A stretch of 64,000 nucleotides of DNA from Aspidapion aeneum (lineage: Eukaryota > Arthropoda > Insecta > Coleoptera > Brentidae): positions 35,121,851 through 35,185,850 of the forward strand of contig OY755047.1 in assembly GCA_963576565.1 (NCBI GenBank), written 5' to 3'. The stretch's first letter is position 1, and each line of letters begins with the position of its first letter. The position numbers were made by a program, and so were the translations under genes. The notes beneath the pieces were generated by a model, which searched no databases, had not been told where the DNA came from, and was given only the letters and a program-made list of their open reading frames with translations. Positions 41,070-52,560 of this stretch are shown one piece after another.

Positions 41070-42480
41070 TTATTTCCTTTTTTTTATTTAGTGGGTTCAG
41101 AACGTTTTTCTACGTAGTCCAACGTCTATTCTCCACCTACTTCGATCCTGACAATCATCTTTTGTCAGATTTTTTTGACTCATTGATCTTTGAATTGCCT
41201 ATTGCCATTCTAGTTTAGGACGCCCTCTTTTTCCCGCCCTATTTTTTTTCTAGGACCTGCTTTGGTAATCCTTCGTCGTTCATCCGTTGTACATGGCCGT
41301 ACCATATCAGTTGGCTTTTAGTGATGTCATCCGTTATGCTTCCCTCGATTCCCATTCTTTCTTTTATGATCTCATTTCTTATGTGATCTGTTCTAGATAT
41401 TCTCATTGATCTTCTTGTTGCATCCATCTCGACACTTTCCATTTTTGTTTTGTATTTTTCTGTTACGCGACGAGTCTCTATTCCATACAACAGCATACTT
41501 TTCACCATTGTTTTATATATGTTAAATTTTACATTATTTTTTATCTGTCTGCTCCATAAAATACTGTTAAGACATCCAATAACCTTTTTTGCTTTTACTA
41601 TTCTTTTTTCCAGTTCTTTACAGTCTGTTCCTGTCTTATCAAATGTGACACCCAAGTAAACATACTCATTGCATGGAGATATTACTTGTCTGTTGACAAG
41701 ATCCCTGTCTTAAGCCTTTTGTTACCAGGAATTCTTTTGAAAATCGATTTCCAATTTTAATGTTAGATTTTGACCCTTTGTATAGTTCTTTTATCGCTTT
41801 TATGTATGTATGATTGATATTAGTCTGCTCTAACACTGTCCATAGTTTTTCTACTGGAACGGTATCATATGCTTTTTTTAGGTCCACAAAGGTAACATGA
41901 GTCTCTACATTTCTGGCGCTCCTTTTCTCAATTACTTGTTTAAGTCAAAAACATTATCACTACAAGATCTGCCTGCACGAAATCCAATTTGCTCTTCTTC
42001 TAGTTCACGAAAATCATTCTCTATTAGATCTCTAAGAATTCTAGCGTACAATCTACTTAGAGTAGTAGTGTAATTGTTGCAATCCAGCTTGTTTCCTTTT
42101 CTATGTATTGAGGATATGAATGCAATTTTCCAATCATCAGGTACTGGATGTCCGTTTATGCATTGATTGATAATATATGTGAGATTTTCGATTAGTTTCT
42201 CTGATCTATAATTGAGCATTTCAGCATATATTCCTCCAGGTCCGCTAACTTTTCCGGATTTAAGCTTTCTAATACTATTATTTATCATTTCTTTTTCGAT
42301 GATTACTTCCTCTCCATGTACTTCTTTGTCTCTCCTCGGAGAGGCTGCCAGATATTTTATTTCCTTTGGTCGGTATTTTAGACTATTAGGTATATGCCTA
42401 TCACAGACCGCAGAACTTTCCTTAAGCGATATTTCTCGTACATGTCATTAAAACTTTTAAACTTTAATTCGCGAAATACA
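41070..42480 (-). mobile_element. RTE-like LINE, 5'-truncated and internally deleted
   Basis: Minus-strand LINE fragments in order: SGPGGIYAEMLN and EEQIGFRAGRSCSDN (41932-42288), MDLKKAYDTVPVEKLW and LRQGS (41666-41887), YVYLGVTFDKTGTD through WYGHVQRMNDEGLPKQVL (41239-41659). A further degenerate C-terminal tail runs down to about 41087. The 5' part with the endonuclease is absent. The 3' part has a second copy at 2186-2905. Confidence 0.75.
41239..42288 (-). pseudogene. RTE-like ORF2 reverse transcriptase and C-terminus, FADD block deleted
   Basis: RT fingers (KSGKVSGPGGIYAEMLNY, WKIAFISSIHRKGNK, LEEEQIGFRAGRSC) and the palm strand DLKKAYDTVP with the first catalytic Asp are readable, followed by GLRQGS. 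Immediately after GLRQGS the sequence jumps to the segment before YVYLGVTFDK, so the block that should hold the FADD catalytic pair is missing (junction near 41686-41705). The C-terminus (QIKNNVKFNIYKTMVKSM, LLYGIETRRV, MRISRTDHIRNEIIKERM, WYGHVQRM) is typical of RTE-like elements. At least two frameshifts are present. It is dead. Confidence 0.8.
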
Positions 42481-42735
42481 GACCCAAAAACTTGGAGAAT
42501 GCCTTTTCCTATCATTAAATATTAAAAATTCCATTACCCCGGGTGGAGAGGTATGTATTTCTAAAACTTTTGTTGACTTGTTAGAGTTGTTTCTCTATTT
42601 CAAGTGGATTTTTATCTAGGTTTTGCTGTATAAGGTTTTTTTAATACCACAGTGCAAGGTTTTAATAAAAACCATAAACCACAATTCCAAAACAGGGGCC
42701 AAATTAAAGAAAGAAAACTTTTTAGAAAAATTCCT
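42481..42735. other. SINE-like body or unclassified spacer
   Basis: 42640-42735 carries ATGCAAGG/TGCAAGGTTTTAATAAAAACC and AAATTAAAGAAAGAAAAC words that recur beside the other tRNA-like heads (43805-43860 and 57915-57950). 42481-42640 is not recognised. Confidence 0.35.
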
Positions 42736-42809
42736 TTGCTCAGCTGGGACTCAAACCCAGATCCTCTGGCTTTGTACGGCCACGCCCTACCCTACCAATT
42801 GTGCTACCG
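42736..42809 (-). repeat. tRNA-like SINE head (copy 1)
   Basis: On the minus strand GGTAGCACAATTGGTAGGG looks like an A box with preceding acceptor/D-arm, and GATCTGGGTTTGAGTCCC contains a B box (one change from GGTTCGANTCC). The 3' acceptor does not pair with the 5' end. Downstream on the minus strand an AAGTTTTCTTTCTTTAATTT body follows, shared with the 58-kb copies. A pol III-transcribed SINE is the best reading. Confidence 0.5.
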
Positions 42810-42840
42810 AATATATAATCTTGTTTTAAATCGAACCCTT

Positions 42841-43680
42841 AAACGAGGGTAACGTAGTAGATCTTTTGTGTGTATAAAATAAATATAAAACAGTTTTAAA
42901 AACGTTACAAACTTTAATGAATACAAAATAAAACTCTGATGCAATTTACAAATTGTTACACAAGACCCAAAATTTTAACTTACCAAAATAACAAACTGCA
43001 AAGTGTTCTCCAAATAGATAAATCTTATGTTTATTTACTGAAAATTAATTAAGAAGTTTTAGTTTAAGTTCAACAAAACTTTGAATGTGACTACCGACTT
43101 GTCTCGTTAAGCTTTTGGTTTTTATTGAAGGTAGGTTGGACCTACTTAGTCTATTATCACCTCTTTGAATAGCTTGGAGGAACCAAGTCAGTGGCGTTGC
43201 CGATAATCCTAAAGTTTACTTTACATTTTAGCTAATGAGCTAAACAAGAAAACCTAAATGAAAACAGAGATAAAATGACATTCTATAGACAAAACTTCCT
43301 TATTTCATAGTTTCTCCTTAGCGAATTACGTTGAAGGGAAAACCCTCTCTCTACTTGACTTTACCTCTTGCTTAACCATTACAACTCCCACTCTTAACAT
43401 TTCAGTAGTTTTTCTCGCATCAACCACCTACTGTATGATAGGCGGCACCTAGACGTCTACTATTATGGAGGGGGGCGGAACGGAATTCCGGCGGAACCAC
43501 CTTCTTGTCTCTGCAAAACCATGTTTTGCGATTTTCGTTTTTCCAAGCTGGTTTCCTACAGTGCTACAGTCAAGAGTAATTTACATTTCTGATTATACAT
43601 TTTGAAAACTTCTGTAGTTAGTGCCCCGGTATATGAATGGTAGTAATCAGGTATTCACTCATCAAGCCATTCAAGCTATT
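42841..43680. other. Non-coding, nothing recognised
   Basis: No gene. A CAGTGGCGTTGCC word at about 43191 resembles a hAT MITE left end but has no right partner. 43440-43500 is G-rich with a GGAATTCCGGCGGAACC stretch of unknown nature. Confidence 0.35.
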
Positions 43681-43932
43681 TTGTAACTCTTCGTTCGTAC
43701 TGTGAAAGTGTTGACTTAAATTAAATGTAAGTATCAACGACTAAAAACATGAGGTCACCTGGGGTTGGCGATGGCCAATAATAATTTTTAATAAGAAAGT
43801 CTTATAATGCAAGGTTTTACTCAAACGCAAAACATTGGTAAAATTAAAGAACAAGAAATTCACAATAAATAAAATGGTATGGCGTATAAAACCAGAGGTT
43901 TCGGGTTCGAATCCCAATCCAGCACAGGAGAC
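43681..43932 (+). repeat. SINE-like repeat with tRNA-like head (copy 2)
   Basis: 43727-43815 shares GTATCAACG.CT.AAAACATGAG.TCACCT and GGCGAT.GCCAATA.AATTAT-type words with 58190-58300. At 43872-43925 ATGGTATGGCG and TTTCGGGTTCGAATCCC form a tRNA-like head with a perfect B box on the plus strand. The acceptor strands do not pair, so a tRNA gene is unlikely. Confidence 0.5.
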
Positions 43933-44569
43933 GTTTTCGTAATTTTTTTGTTCGTTAGTTTATCTTCTGGCTTGGAATCCTGGCATTTAATGTTTGGAGG
44001 AAAAACGATAGTGTTTTCAATTGCAATCTCACCCAAAATTTTTCTATTGTAAAGCCAGAGAGCAGTCATGACAAATTTTCTCTTAGAAATAATCTCTTCC
44101 GCACCAGTTTAAAGTTCGATATAATAAACCGGCCAATGGTAACCGTCAATTGAGGGGAATATTTACTCCCGGGGGATTATTTACAGAAAAACGCCCTCGG
44201 TAGTTTCAATCTAAAAGAGAGTGTTTACAGCAATAAGTTTGTTTTAAAGACTAATTCGAATAGGATTTGTTTTCTTTTTATATTTATGTTTGTAACCGTG
44301 GGCAAAATAATAGTAGCCTGCAAAAATTTGTTTTTCTCCAAACAATGTTAAAGGGGTGTCCGATATTTCTGTATTTAGTGTGTCTCCTAATAAATCAAAT
44401 ATGTAATATAGGGTTTATTTAAGTAGCCAACCCGTGCCCATCTATATAGCATACGTGATTGAAATATTCTAATCCCCATTAGAGAAGGAAAGAGAACTGC
44501 ACATAGCACAAGTTATCGCTAACCAAACGGAACTTTTTGCTTAGTTATAAAATATAACTAGGAAACAAA
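43933..44569. other. Non-coding, nothing recognised
   Basis: AT-rich sequence with no recognisable element or gene. Confidence 0.4.
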
Positions 44570-44658
44570 ATGACAGCAAACATAACCAAACCAAAAAGGC
44601 ATAACCAAACAAAAAGGACATAACCACAGCAAAATGACCCAACCAAACAAAAAGTAGT
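44570..44658. repeat. Degenerate 18-20 bp minisatellite
   Basis: Four to five imperfect copies of an ACAAAAAGG.CATAACCAA-type unit (AAAATGACAGCAAACATAAC, AACCAAAAAGGCATAACC, AACAAAAAGGACATAACC, AAAATGACCCAACC). Non-coding. Confidence 0.6.
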
Positions 44659-46285
44659 TAATTTTGACGTATGCTAGAGAGAAAAATGCTATACCCAAAT
44701 GCTCCGAGACCATTTTTTCGTTCCAGTTGACGCTCGGAGCACTCCCCCATGCATTCGAGAAGCCACCAGCGAGCCCTTGGGAATCGATCTGTTTTAGCCG
44801 AGCTTAAGGATACAGAACAGCGGGCAAATTACATAACCCTACTTTTTTGTACTTTTCAAATTTTGCTTTCATTTTTCTACAAACGTTTTCGTTGTTTTTT
44901 TTCAAAAACGAAAATATGAACAGGAATCGAGTCGAGGAGGATAAAAAAGAAAGACTACAAGGGTACTCCGCATTCACCACAGTCAGGAGCTTGGCAGGAA
45001 TCACTCGCGATTGCGCAGTTGTTTATTATTATTTCTTGTTTTTGTACTGTGTGTCACATCTATCTATCTAGAAAAGTATGGTTAAAATAAAAAAAAAACG
45101 AAAATTATATTAGAGATCATTTTGTTAACCGTCATCATGCCCTCGAAAATCCAGAAGGTGATATTTACCTAGGGCCTTTTTTAATTAAAAACAGTTCCTA
45201 ATCGCAAAACTAACAAAAAATTTCTATCGAAATTTCAGGGTTATAAATTTGTAACCAATGAAGGCCTTTTCCGTTCGAGTAAAACCGCGAAAATCAATCC
45301 GCCCTCCCCCTCGCTCGACAGGGTTTTCTACTCGAACGCACTAATAGAGTATCTTGTTAATAAATAAACATAACATCCAACTGCTAAATCTACTTGTATA
45401 GTTTTTGCAAAGTCACTTAAATAACTCTTAATACGGGGTTCTATCGATTTCATGAAATTTTGCTTCATTCTGCCTTTCAAAAGTTATCCAAATTCATACA
45501 AAATCTTTCTGGTATAATTTCAACCCTACCGAGAGAGAAGAGGCGCGTCTCTTTGCGGGCCGACTACAAAGTATTTGATTTCCGACCCACCAAGCCCAGG
45601 TGGATGGACGGCACCTGATCGGAAGATTTTTTTGAGATGCGCTTCTCATTGCTTTCGGGTGTGCTTTTCGGGACCCCTTTAGTCGGCAGCATGCAGAGTT
45701 GGAAAATAAATCAGTGTCGTTCCTGTAGGTGTAGGAATAGAAAGTTTTATTATCAATTATTATTTCTTTAGTTTACGCCATAATTAAATGAAATAATTTT
45801 CATGTATATCTACCGCAGCCCATGTCATTTTCTATAAAGGATATGCCGATGGTCGGCTTTTATCTTTGTTCAACTGACTGCAAAAACTATACCTACTAGT
45901 AGTAGTTGGGTACAACATTAATAGGTGTATTATTATAATGTACGACATGCTTCAACTTTTAGTTTTGATGCCCAAAGCGAACTTACGAAATTATACAGTT
46001 TTTTATTTATTTTCATTAATCAGGTTATTGGATAATTTTATACTCAACTGCGACTAGTAGGTTCAGGTAGATTTAGCAATTCAGTGTTTTTCTATTTAAT
46101 AAAATTTTATTTCCAACTTTTGAGTTTCACTTTTATTCAGCCTTATAGAAAGCACTGTGCATTTACAATTCGTTGAGCTCCTGCGCTGCTCCTGCTTATT
46201 TTGATTAATTTAAGGATAAAATGCAGCAAATTTATGAAATAAAAAACCCTGCACGTATTTATTTTACTAGAATTTTATGAGTTGC
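44659..46285. other. 1.6 kb without recognisable genes
   Basis: GTTCGAGTAAAACC near 45274 and its inverse GGTTTTCTACTCGAAC near 45323 form a small imperfect inverted pair around a C-rich loop. 45530-45680 is less AT-rich than its surroundings but has no coherent frame. Nothing else is supported. Confidence 0.35.
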
Positions 46286-46475
46286 GCACTTAAAGCGTGT
46301 GCAGATATAATTTTTGAAACCGCTCTATATTTGTGAAAGTTATAGCTACAACTCTTACTAATAAGGAGGGCAGGAGGCGTAAAGAGGGGGAGGAGGGAAC
46401 TAGTAAAATGGTGTTGGAAAAAAATCTTAAAGCGTGTGCAGAAATTATTTTCGAAATCGCCCTATATTTGATAAA
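46286..46475. repeat. Diverged direct repeat, period about 137 bp
   Basis: AAAGCGTGTGCAGA.AT.ATTTT followed by CGAAA.CGC.CTATATTTG occurs at about 46291 and again at about 46428. Between them is a purine-rich AGGAGGCGTAAAGAGGGGG stretch. Probably part of an unclassified transposon. Confidence 0.5.
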
Positions 46476-48496
46476 ATTATGCGAATATGATTTATCAAGA
46501 GGTTGGGGAAATGACAGAAGGGGAGATGGGTGAGAGCAGGAAGGAATACAAAATAATTACAGCAAACTTGAGGACATTTGCAATGGGTGGTCAAAGGAAT
46601 TTAAATAAAATCGCGTGAAATTTAAGTAATTTGTGTGCCTTAAAGCCTATATTATGTTAAAGAATGGCGTCTGGCGACCGCCATGTTGATTCCTGTTTAA
46701 AAAAAATATAGCTTATATCACCTTAGGGATCAGTAGCAATTCAACAACACCTTTTTTGTTAAAATCGGTTCAGCCGTTTAGCCTCTAGCGCGACATACAT
46801 ACCTATCCCAAGCGTCCAAATAGTATACCAAAGAATAAAATTAGAACTTCTAAAAACTTAGATTTTGTCTAAATTTTTTCACGTCAATTTCTCCGCTTCC
46901 GTTTTTTCGAAATATTCGAGGGTGCACGAGTGGCTTTAATTAAATTCTTGAAATTTTTATATTAAAATACTTATCATGAGATATCATTCATTTCCATCTT
47001 TTACCGATTTTATCCAGATTATTTCTTTTCTTAATTAATTAATTAATTAACTAAGTGCTAGCTTTGTCTCACCGATCCGTTGAAACAAAAGAAACTTTTG
47101 GAATCGTTTTTTCCAGTTAATTTGGCTGGAGGCCAAACTTGTTGTTGATTTAAATTATTCTGGACTTTTTATTAACCAAGCTTGGACACAGGTATGTACA
47201 CAAGGCGCCAAATAAAATGCATACGTCGATTTAACGTGGTAAAAATAAGGCTTTACGTACTCTTATTAATCAAAGATTATATTATTTGTCATGTCATTGT
47301 CGGTTCTTGTTATTATAAATTCAGCAAATTCAATGCCTAGCAAGTATTATCCAGGCCGATGTTGCAATGATACGATATTAAATATTGTTTTTTTTTCTTG
47401 ATTGATTTTGGTCAAGTCAGTGCCTTGTTTTCGCCGAACATTTTCCTGTTTCTCATAATTTCTCTTCATTTACACAATCGTCGACTTGTTTCATCCATAG
47501 TGAGGGGCTTCAGGGTGCAGCAACCAAAAAGAGATAAATTATTTTTTGTATTATTTTCCCAAATTTTTTTACTGGTACTTAACATTAACTAGTAGCCTTA
47601 TGGAACCCTTAGCCATAAAGATTACTATAGGATAAATTTCCTTAACAGTTTACTTATTTTTCAAAAAAATGAACCTTTGGCAAATTTTCAAAAACCCATA
47701 TCTGTGCTCCCTTCTGCTATATGCATTTCATGTGGGGTATTCTGTACATATAGATACACGTTTTAGCTAGAGGCCCTGTATGTATCACATATTTTACTCA
47801 CTTAAACTCATATTTTTTGGTTATAATATTTTCTTATCAAGTTCATTCCCGTTTCACTAAAATAATTTATGTTCTAAGCGGTAAGTGACATTATGGCTCA
47901 ATTGGCTTACAATACTAACCAAAATTCATTGTTTGCTTAACCTTAACCCATATGATAGGTTTCTTAGGTATGGTGGCAGATCATTACCTGGTAATCTCAG
48001 CTGATCTCTCTTAGATAATCCGGTCCACTATGATACCATGTGTGCCTAAAAATATCCGCCCCCCAGACTTTTGTTCCAGAACCGCCCTTGGTCAAGGTTT
48101 CCTGGTTATTTAAATTTAAACTTTGCTACTTTAAAGAAATATGGCAAACAAGTTTTTTTGAATCAGAATCCTGTACAAACCACATATAGTAATTATCCAG
48201 AATGTGCGCCTGACTTAAACTATAGGTGGGTTTTTGTTTTCTTATCGGCGTTCCAGTACTGGTGCCATGCCGTTCTAAATTTTTATCAGAATGTTGTATT
48301 TGTAAATCAACAATGCGGCAAATTTAACTCTAAATAACACTGCTGTAGCTATCCATTACCAAACATAAATCGAAACGAAAAACTGACGTAATAATACAAG
48401 TGGGGTAAATAAATTATTTTTGTTAAAAAGCACTAGGGTCACAGGATCATTCGTCAACTTACTATCAAGAATTCATGTTGAGGAGAGGCTTCTGGA
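46476..48496. other. 2 kb without recognisable genes
   Basis: 46738-46810 carries AAAATCGGTTCAGCCGTTT followed by GACATACATACCTA, a combination common at the ends of insect repeats. (TTAA)n occurs at 47034-47052. The frames at 47398-47592 and 48071-48337 have no recognisable domains. Confidence 0.35.
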
Positions 48497-48498
48497 TA

Positions 48499-49126
48499 CC
48501 GTAAAACGAGGTTACTTTGCCCCCCTGGTCCTACTTTGCTCCATTGCGAAAAAAAGTTCTTAGATATTCCACATTAAAAATCTGCGCATGCACCACAACG
48601 CCACCACGCGTGAATTATCCGTTGCGAATCTGACTTTTCAAAGACGCGGTAGCCGCTGTTTTCCGCTTAGTCGTGTCGAGTTAATACCAGAGTGAAGTGT
48701 AGCATGAATTTCCTTTAAAATTTGACATCGAAAAATTTGGTGTCTAGTGCAGTTATCGATTTCTATGCAATAAAAACTTAAAAATTTTTAAATTTTTTAT
48801 TTACCATTTTGAGTGTTTGGGGACAAGCTAATTAAATATTGGGTGTAGTTTGCGCCAACATATAAAACACCAATGTTTTTTTTTTCATATTTTATAAAGT
48901 GGGGCAAAGTAACCTCGGACTATGGGAAACTTTGCTCCACTTTTCAAGTTATCATCATATTTATAATACTAAGTATTTTGTAGTAAAAATGTCCTTTGTT
49001 AATGACCTATACTATGTGTTTTTCATTAAAACCAAAAAAACATTTTTTTTGGTATAATTTTTGGTTATTTCTTTGAATTTTTCGAATTAACACTAAAAAG
49101 TGGAGCAAAGTAACCTCGTTTTACGG
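48499..49126 (+). mobile_element. TA-flanked TIR element, copy 1 (628 bp)
   Basis: Starts CCGTAAAACGAGGTTACTTT and ends with the inverse AAAGTAACCTCGTTTTACGG. TA lies outside both ends (48497-48498 and 49127-49128). Inside, GGGGCAAAGTAACCTCGG and the following ACTTTGCTCCAC repeat the end motif, so a subterminal copy of the terminal repeat is embedded at about 48902-48940. Non-coding. The TA duplication suggests a Tc1/mariner-superfamily parent, though the terminal sequence is not one I can name. A second copy in opposite orientation lies at 53132-53775. Confidence 0.8.
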
Positions 49127-49236
49127 TATACTAATCCTTTACATGAGATCAGATCGAATGTATTCAAGGTACCTATATGGACAAATAAAATTTCGAAGTA
49201 GTTATAAAGGAGCGAGTAGCTAGACAAAACAGCCCG

Positions 49237-50155
49237 ATGACACAGGAAGGACAGATTGGGTTCACAGATGGATCAAAAACTAACGAAGGCATTGGGGCAG
49301 GAATATTCGAAGAAAAGCCTGGGAGAGATCATCAATTTTCACTGAGATATTTCCCAATAGTCTTACAAGCGGAAATTTTTACCATCCTAATTTGTGCAAG
49401 AAAGAACAATAGAATGGGACACTTTGGTCAAACCATATTTATATACTCAGACAGCCAGGGGGCCCTCAAGGTTCTAAGGGGCCCTCAAGGTTCTAATGTG
49501 CCCGAAGGTTACCTCAAGGCTAGTATGTTGCAATGCGTTTCTGAACTAGTATAACTGGCGGAACATGACTGGCAAGACGCAAAAGTATTCAAAGCCATAA
49601 AAATGCTGATGAACTAGGAGTGAGAAAAATATATTGTATGTACTAGAACCAGTACCGGGGGTATCAAAGTCTACTGTAAGGTCCCAGGTCAAACTCTGGA
49701 TAAGGGATAAATATAAAAGCCATTGGTTAGAAACACAGGGGCGAAGACACACAAGGGTCTTTATTAAAGGCCTGGATACAACCCAAAAAAGACCTGCTCA
49801 GTTACAGTAGGATGCAAATGAGCACTATAATGGGAAACATAACCGGCCATATGGCGGTTAAGGTTCACCTAAACAGGATAGGCCTGTATCAATGAGACCT
49901 GAGTTGCAGCGGGCCCAATAGCGACAGGGGACTACTCCATTAGTTAATGGAGTGGTTAGCCTAGGAGAGGGTACACAAATGGGCCAGTAATGGCTGACTG
50001 TGGCTTGCCATCATGTGGGTTGCAGTCATAATCGATGGGTTTTATTCGGTAGAAATTCGACACTATCCGGGCAAGATCCGGGCTCTCTTGCTAGAAAAGA
50101 AATGAGTCTAGCAGAAAGGCAGACCAATTGTTTTAGACAAGATTTCCTCTTGTAA
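49237..50155 (+). pseudogene. I-like LINE: RNase H domain, C-terminus and 3' untranslated region
   Basis: The open block 49237-49554 reads GFTDGSKTNEGIGAGIF (first RNase H Asp), VLQAEIFTILICAR (catalytic Glu) and IFIYSDSQGALKVL (second Asp), a standard LINE RNase H fold that removes template RNA. A small duplication (GGCCCTCAAGGTTCTAA twice) lies at 49460-49495. Stops follow, then the C-terminus resumes at about 49660-49890 as WIRDKYKSHWLETQGR and MGNITGHMAVKVHLNRIGL. The 3' untranslated region (49985-50155) has a second, separate copy at 50778-50945. RT and endonuclease are absent. Confidence 0.75.
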
Positions 50156-50777
50156 CCCTTGAAAAATAACTGTCAACTTGATTATTATAAGACAAAATAA
50201 ATTTCGGGCTTGTCCTCTAAGGCTACTAAGGCACTATCAAATTGGAAGTTGGTTTTTCCAAGTGTGTATCAGGACGAGCCAAAAACTATTTATTTTAGTT
50301 TTTGACTTTACCCCAAAAAATGCTTCTAATAAGTAATATTGATTATTAATATTACTATTATAATTCGCGTAGCTCTGGACGGCGTCATTTTGGCTGAATT
50401 CATAATAATCCTAATAAAAATAAGAGATGGAGCCATTCAATTGGTAATGTGCTTTTGAACTTGAACTTTTACATACCAATCCACGGTGAGTGCTCTTTTT
50501 CTCGCAGAAACATATGACAAATATGTTTCTGGCAAGACATGGGTGAACCATTTATCCCGTTTAAACTTATTTTTCCAACTTAATATGCAAAATGTGAGTT
50601 TCAGAAAAACTGGAAAAGTATAGGATCGAATGCATGGACTCTAGGTTCTACTAGAGGCCCTTGAAATATTTCGAAAGGTTTTTTATTTCGCTAAAGGTAA
50701 GCAACTTTGACAGCTGTTAGATACGTCCTTTTAAAATTTAAAATGTACTCCAAAATTCCGGAGCCCCATATTCCATT
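50156..50777. other. Non-coding, nothing recognised
   Basis: Spacer between the two related LINE 3' ends; no feature supported. Confidence 0.35.
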
Positions 50778-50945
50778 AATGGCTACAGTGCAGTGACTGT
50801 GGCTTGTCACCAGTCACGTTGGTGGCATAATCGAGATATTTTACTCGGTAGGAATTTGACACTACCCGGGCTCTCCTGATAGAGGAGAAATGAGTCGGCA
50901 GGAAAGTAGATGGGTCATATGCAAGATTTTTCCCTGAGACATTAA
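50778..50945 (+). repeat. Second copy of the I-like LINE 3' untranslated region
   Basis: Matches 49988-50155 in the same orientation: ATGGCT.C..TG..GACTGTGGCTTG, TTT.A.TCGGTAG.AATT.GACACTA, CGGGCTCTC and AGAAATGAGTC..CAG.AAG are shared. No coding sequence of the LINE precedes it, so it is an independent heavily truncated copy. Confidence 0.7.
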
Positions 50946-51197
50946 AAAAAGGGAATTCCGCCTAATGCTTTTACCACCACCTCCATTTCGTTTTTACTTA
51001 TCTCGCTAGATACGCAATGAAGCTGAAAAGTCGCTTTAAAAAAAGGGCACGTTTCGTTTGGGCATAGTTCGTAACTTTAATCTGCCTTTGGTTTTTATTA
51101 TGAGAAAAAAAATCATGTGAAGTGGGACGATATTCGCCCTCAATGCAAGGTAAAAAGAAACTAGAAGTATATCTGATAACATACCTAATCTCATCGC

Positions 51198-51410
51198 GCG
51201 TTCTTGAAAAGTTCTGATGCGATCCTCATTGAGTTGAGGTAGCAATAGAAAACACAAATTCAAAAATTAGGTTAAACGCATCGGGTTCTTCCAATTTTTG
51301 TTGGCCTCATCGCTGATGGCTGTCAAGCGTATTTTCCATCGACTGATAGCATCGATGGCAACAATCAGATGGATTTCAGATTAGTTTAAGAACTCTCTCG
51401 TAGTTAAGCC
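51198..51410 (+). mobile_element. Internally deleted relative of the HARBI1-like element
   Basis: Begins GTTCTTGAAAAGTTCTGATG like 56368. After one junction near 51225-51235 it continues with the sequence that follows the HARBI1-like coding remnant at 56712 onward (AACACAAATTCAAAAATTAG, TCGCTGATGGC, ATCGATGGCAACAATCAGAT, AGTTTAAGAACTCTC). About 320 bp of coding sequence are missing, as in a non-autonomous deletion derivative. Confidence 0.6.
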
Positions 51411-52207
51411 ATGACGATGTAGAAATGTTATGAATTATTGTATTAAAGGTAAAACTAAGACCGCACTAGCAGTTAAGACCCTACAGGTTCAAATAATGCG
51501 TTTAATGGGAGAAGCAACACATTTGGTAGAAGGGAGGACCGAACCGAACCCCCAAAATGTATTTTTTTTAAATTCTTATTATCTCTCGTGCACGTGCCAT
51601 ATGCGTAGCAAAAAGGAAAACTTTTTTAAAATTAAAATTTTTGTTTTTTTAATTTGGTATTATTTACCTTTAACACTTGTTTTTCTCAAAAAATATGTTT
51701 AGTCATAAATTAATGCTATACAGTTACATATTTTATAAGTTAGATATACCTTTCTAAAACAGCCACCTTCAAATAAAAATATTTTTTTTTTCGAGAAATC
51801 CTTTAATCAGTCAAATGTGTCCAGGGCCCCTACATTCTACCTATTTATTTTCTATGGCATTGCGGGCCTTATATGATTAAAAGTTCTTTTGACAATAAAA
51901 ATAGCGTTACAGAGTTTCGTGACTTGAAAATTGGACGGTCGAACTGAAAATGGTTTCTTTCGGCTCGAAAGTTAATATCCGAATTTTCTTGCAGAGAAAA
52001 GCCACACAATAAGTTTGCGAAGGAAAAATTATATTTATTATAGAAATTGTAAGCAAGGATTTTAAATTGCTTTGGTTCCTATATAGATTTTTTAAATAGA
52101 AGTTTAAATAATCCTTGACATTTAAATAGTTATATTGTAGTCAAAAAATTTAGATAAAATGCATTTTTGATGACAGCTATAGTTTGAAAAAACTTAAAGA
52201 AACAGAG
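51411..52207. other. Non-coding, nothing recognised
   Basis: AT-rich; the short frame at 51430-51702 has no recognisable domain. Confidence 0.4.
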
Positions 52208-52397
52208 TAGTGGTGTACGCAGAAATAAATTCTTGGGTGGGGGGGGTGAGCGCGAATCGATAGTCAGAGATGGATCCTGGGCAGGCTTGAGCGCAGATTG
52301 ATACATTTTAATCTTGTTTTTGGGAAAAAATTATATTTCAGGGGTCAATATTTAGTAGCTCTCCAGCCGAACCTTTCCACCCCTGCCTACGCCACTG
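52208..52397. mobile_element. hAT-type MITE, CAGTGGCG family (copy 5, diverged)
   Basis: TAGTGGTGTACGCAG at the left and CTGCCTACGCCACTG at the right are inverted copies, with a G-rich tract (GGGTGGGGGGGGTGAG) next to the left end as in the other members. The flanks (AAACAGAG and AACAAGTG) do not give a clean duplication, so it is older or has been altered. Confidence 0.5.
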
Positions 52398-52520
52398 AAC
52401 AAGTGAAACTAGACGCAATTTTTGAAGATTTTAAGGTAGGTACTGTCAGGTGAGATTTAGAAAGCTAATCACCCTTTGCGACGTTAAAATGTCGAATGAA
52501 GTCAAAAGATTTTATTTTGT

Positions 52521-52560
52521 GGGGGGGGGGGGGGGGTTCGGTTCGCTCTAGGGGGGGGGG
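52521..52560 (+). repeat. Two long G tracts with a TTCGGTTCGCTCTA spacer
   Basis: Sixteen G residues (52521-52536), a 14-base spacer and ten G residues (52551-52560). The tract could form a G-quadruplex and is also a place where assembly and copy-number errors are likely. Confidence 0.8.

Noticed and set aside
43191..43204. CAGTGGCGTTGCC as the left end of another hAT MITE
   Set aside because: No inverse partner was found within the next 1 kb.
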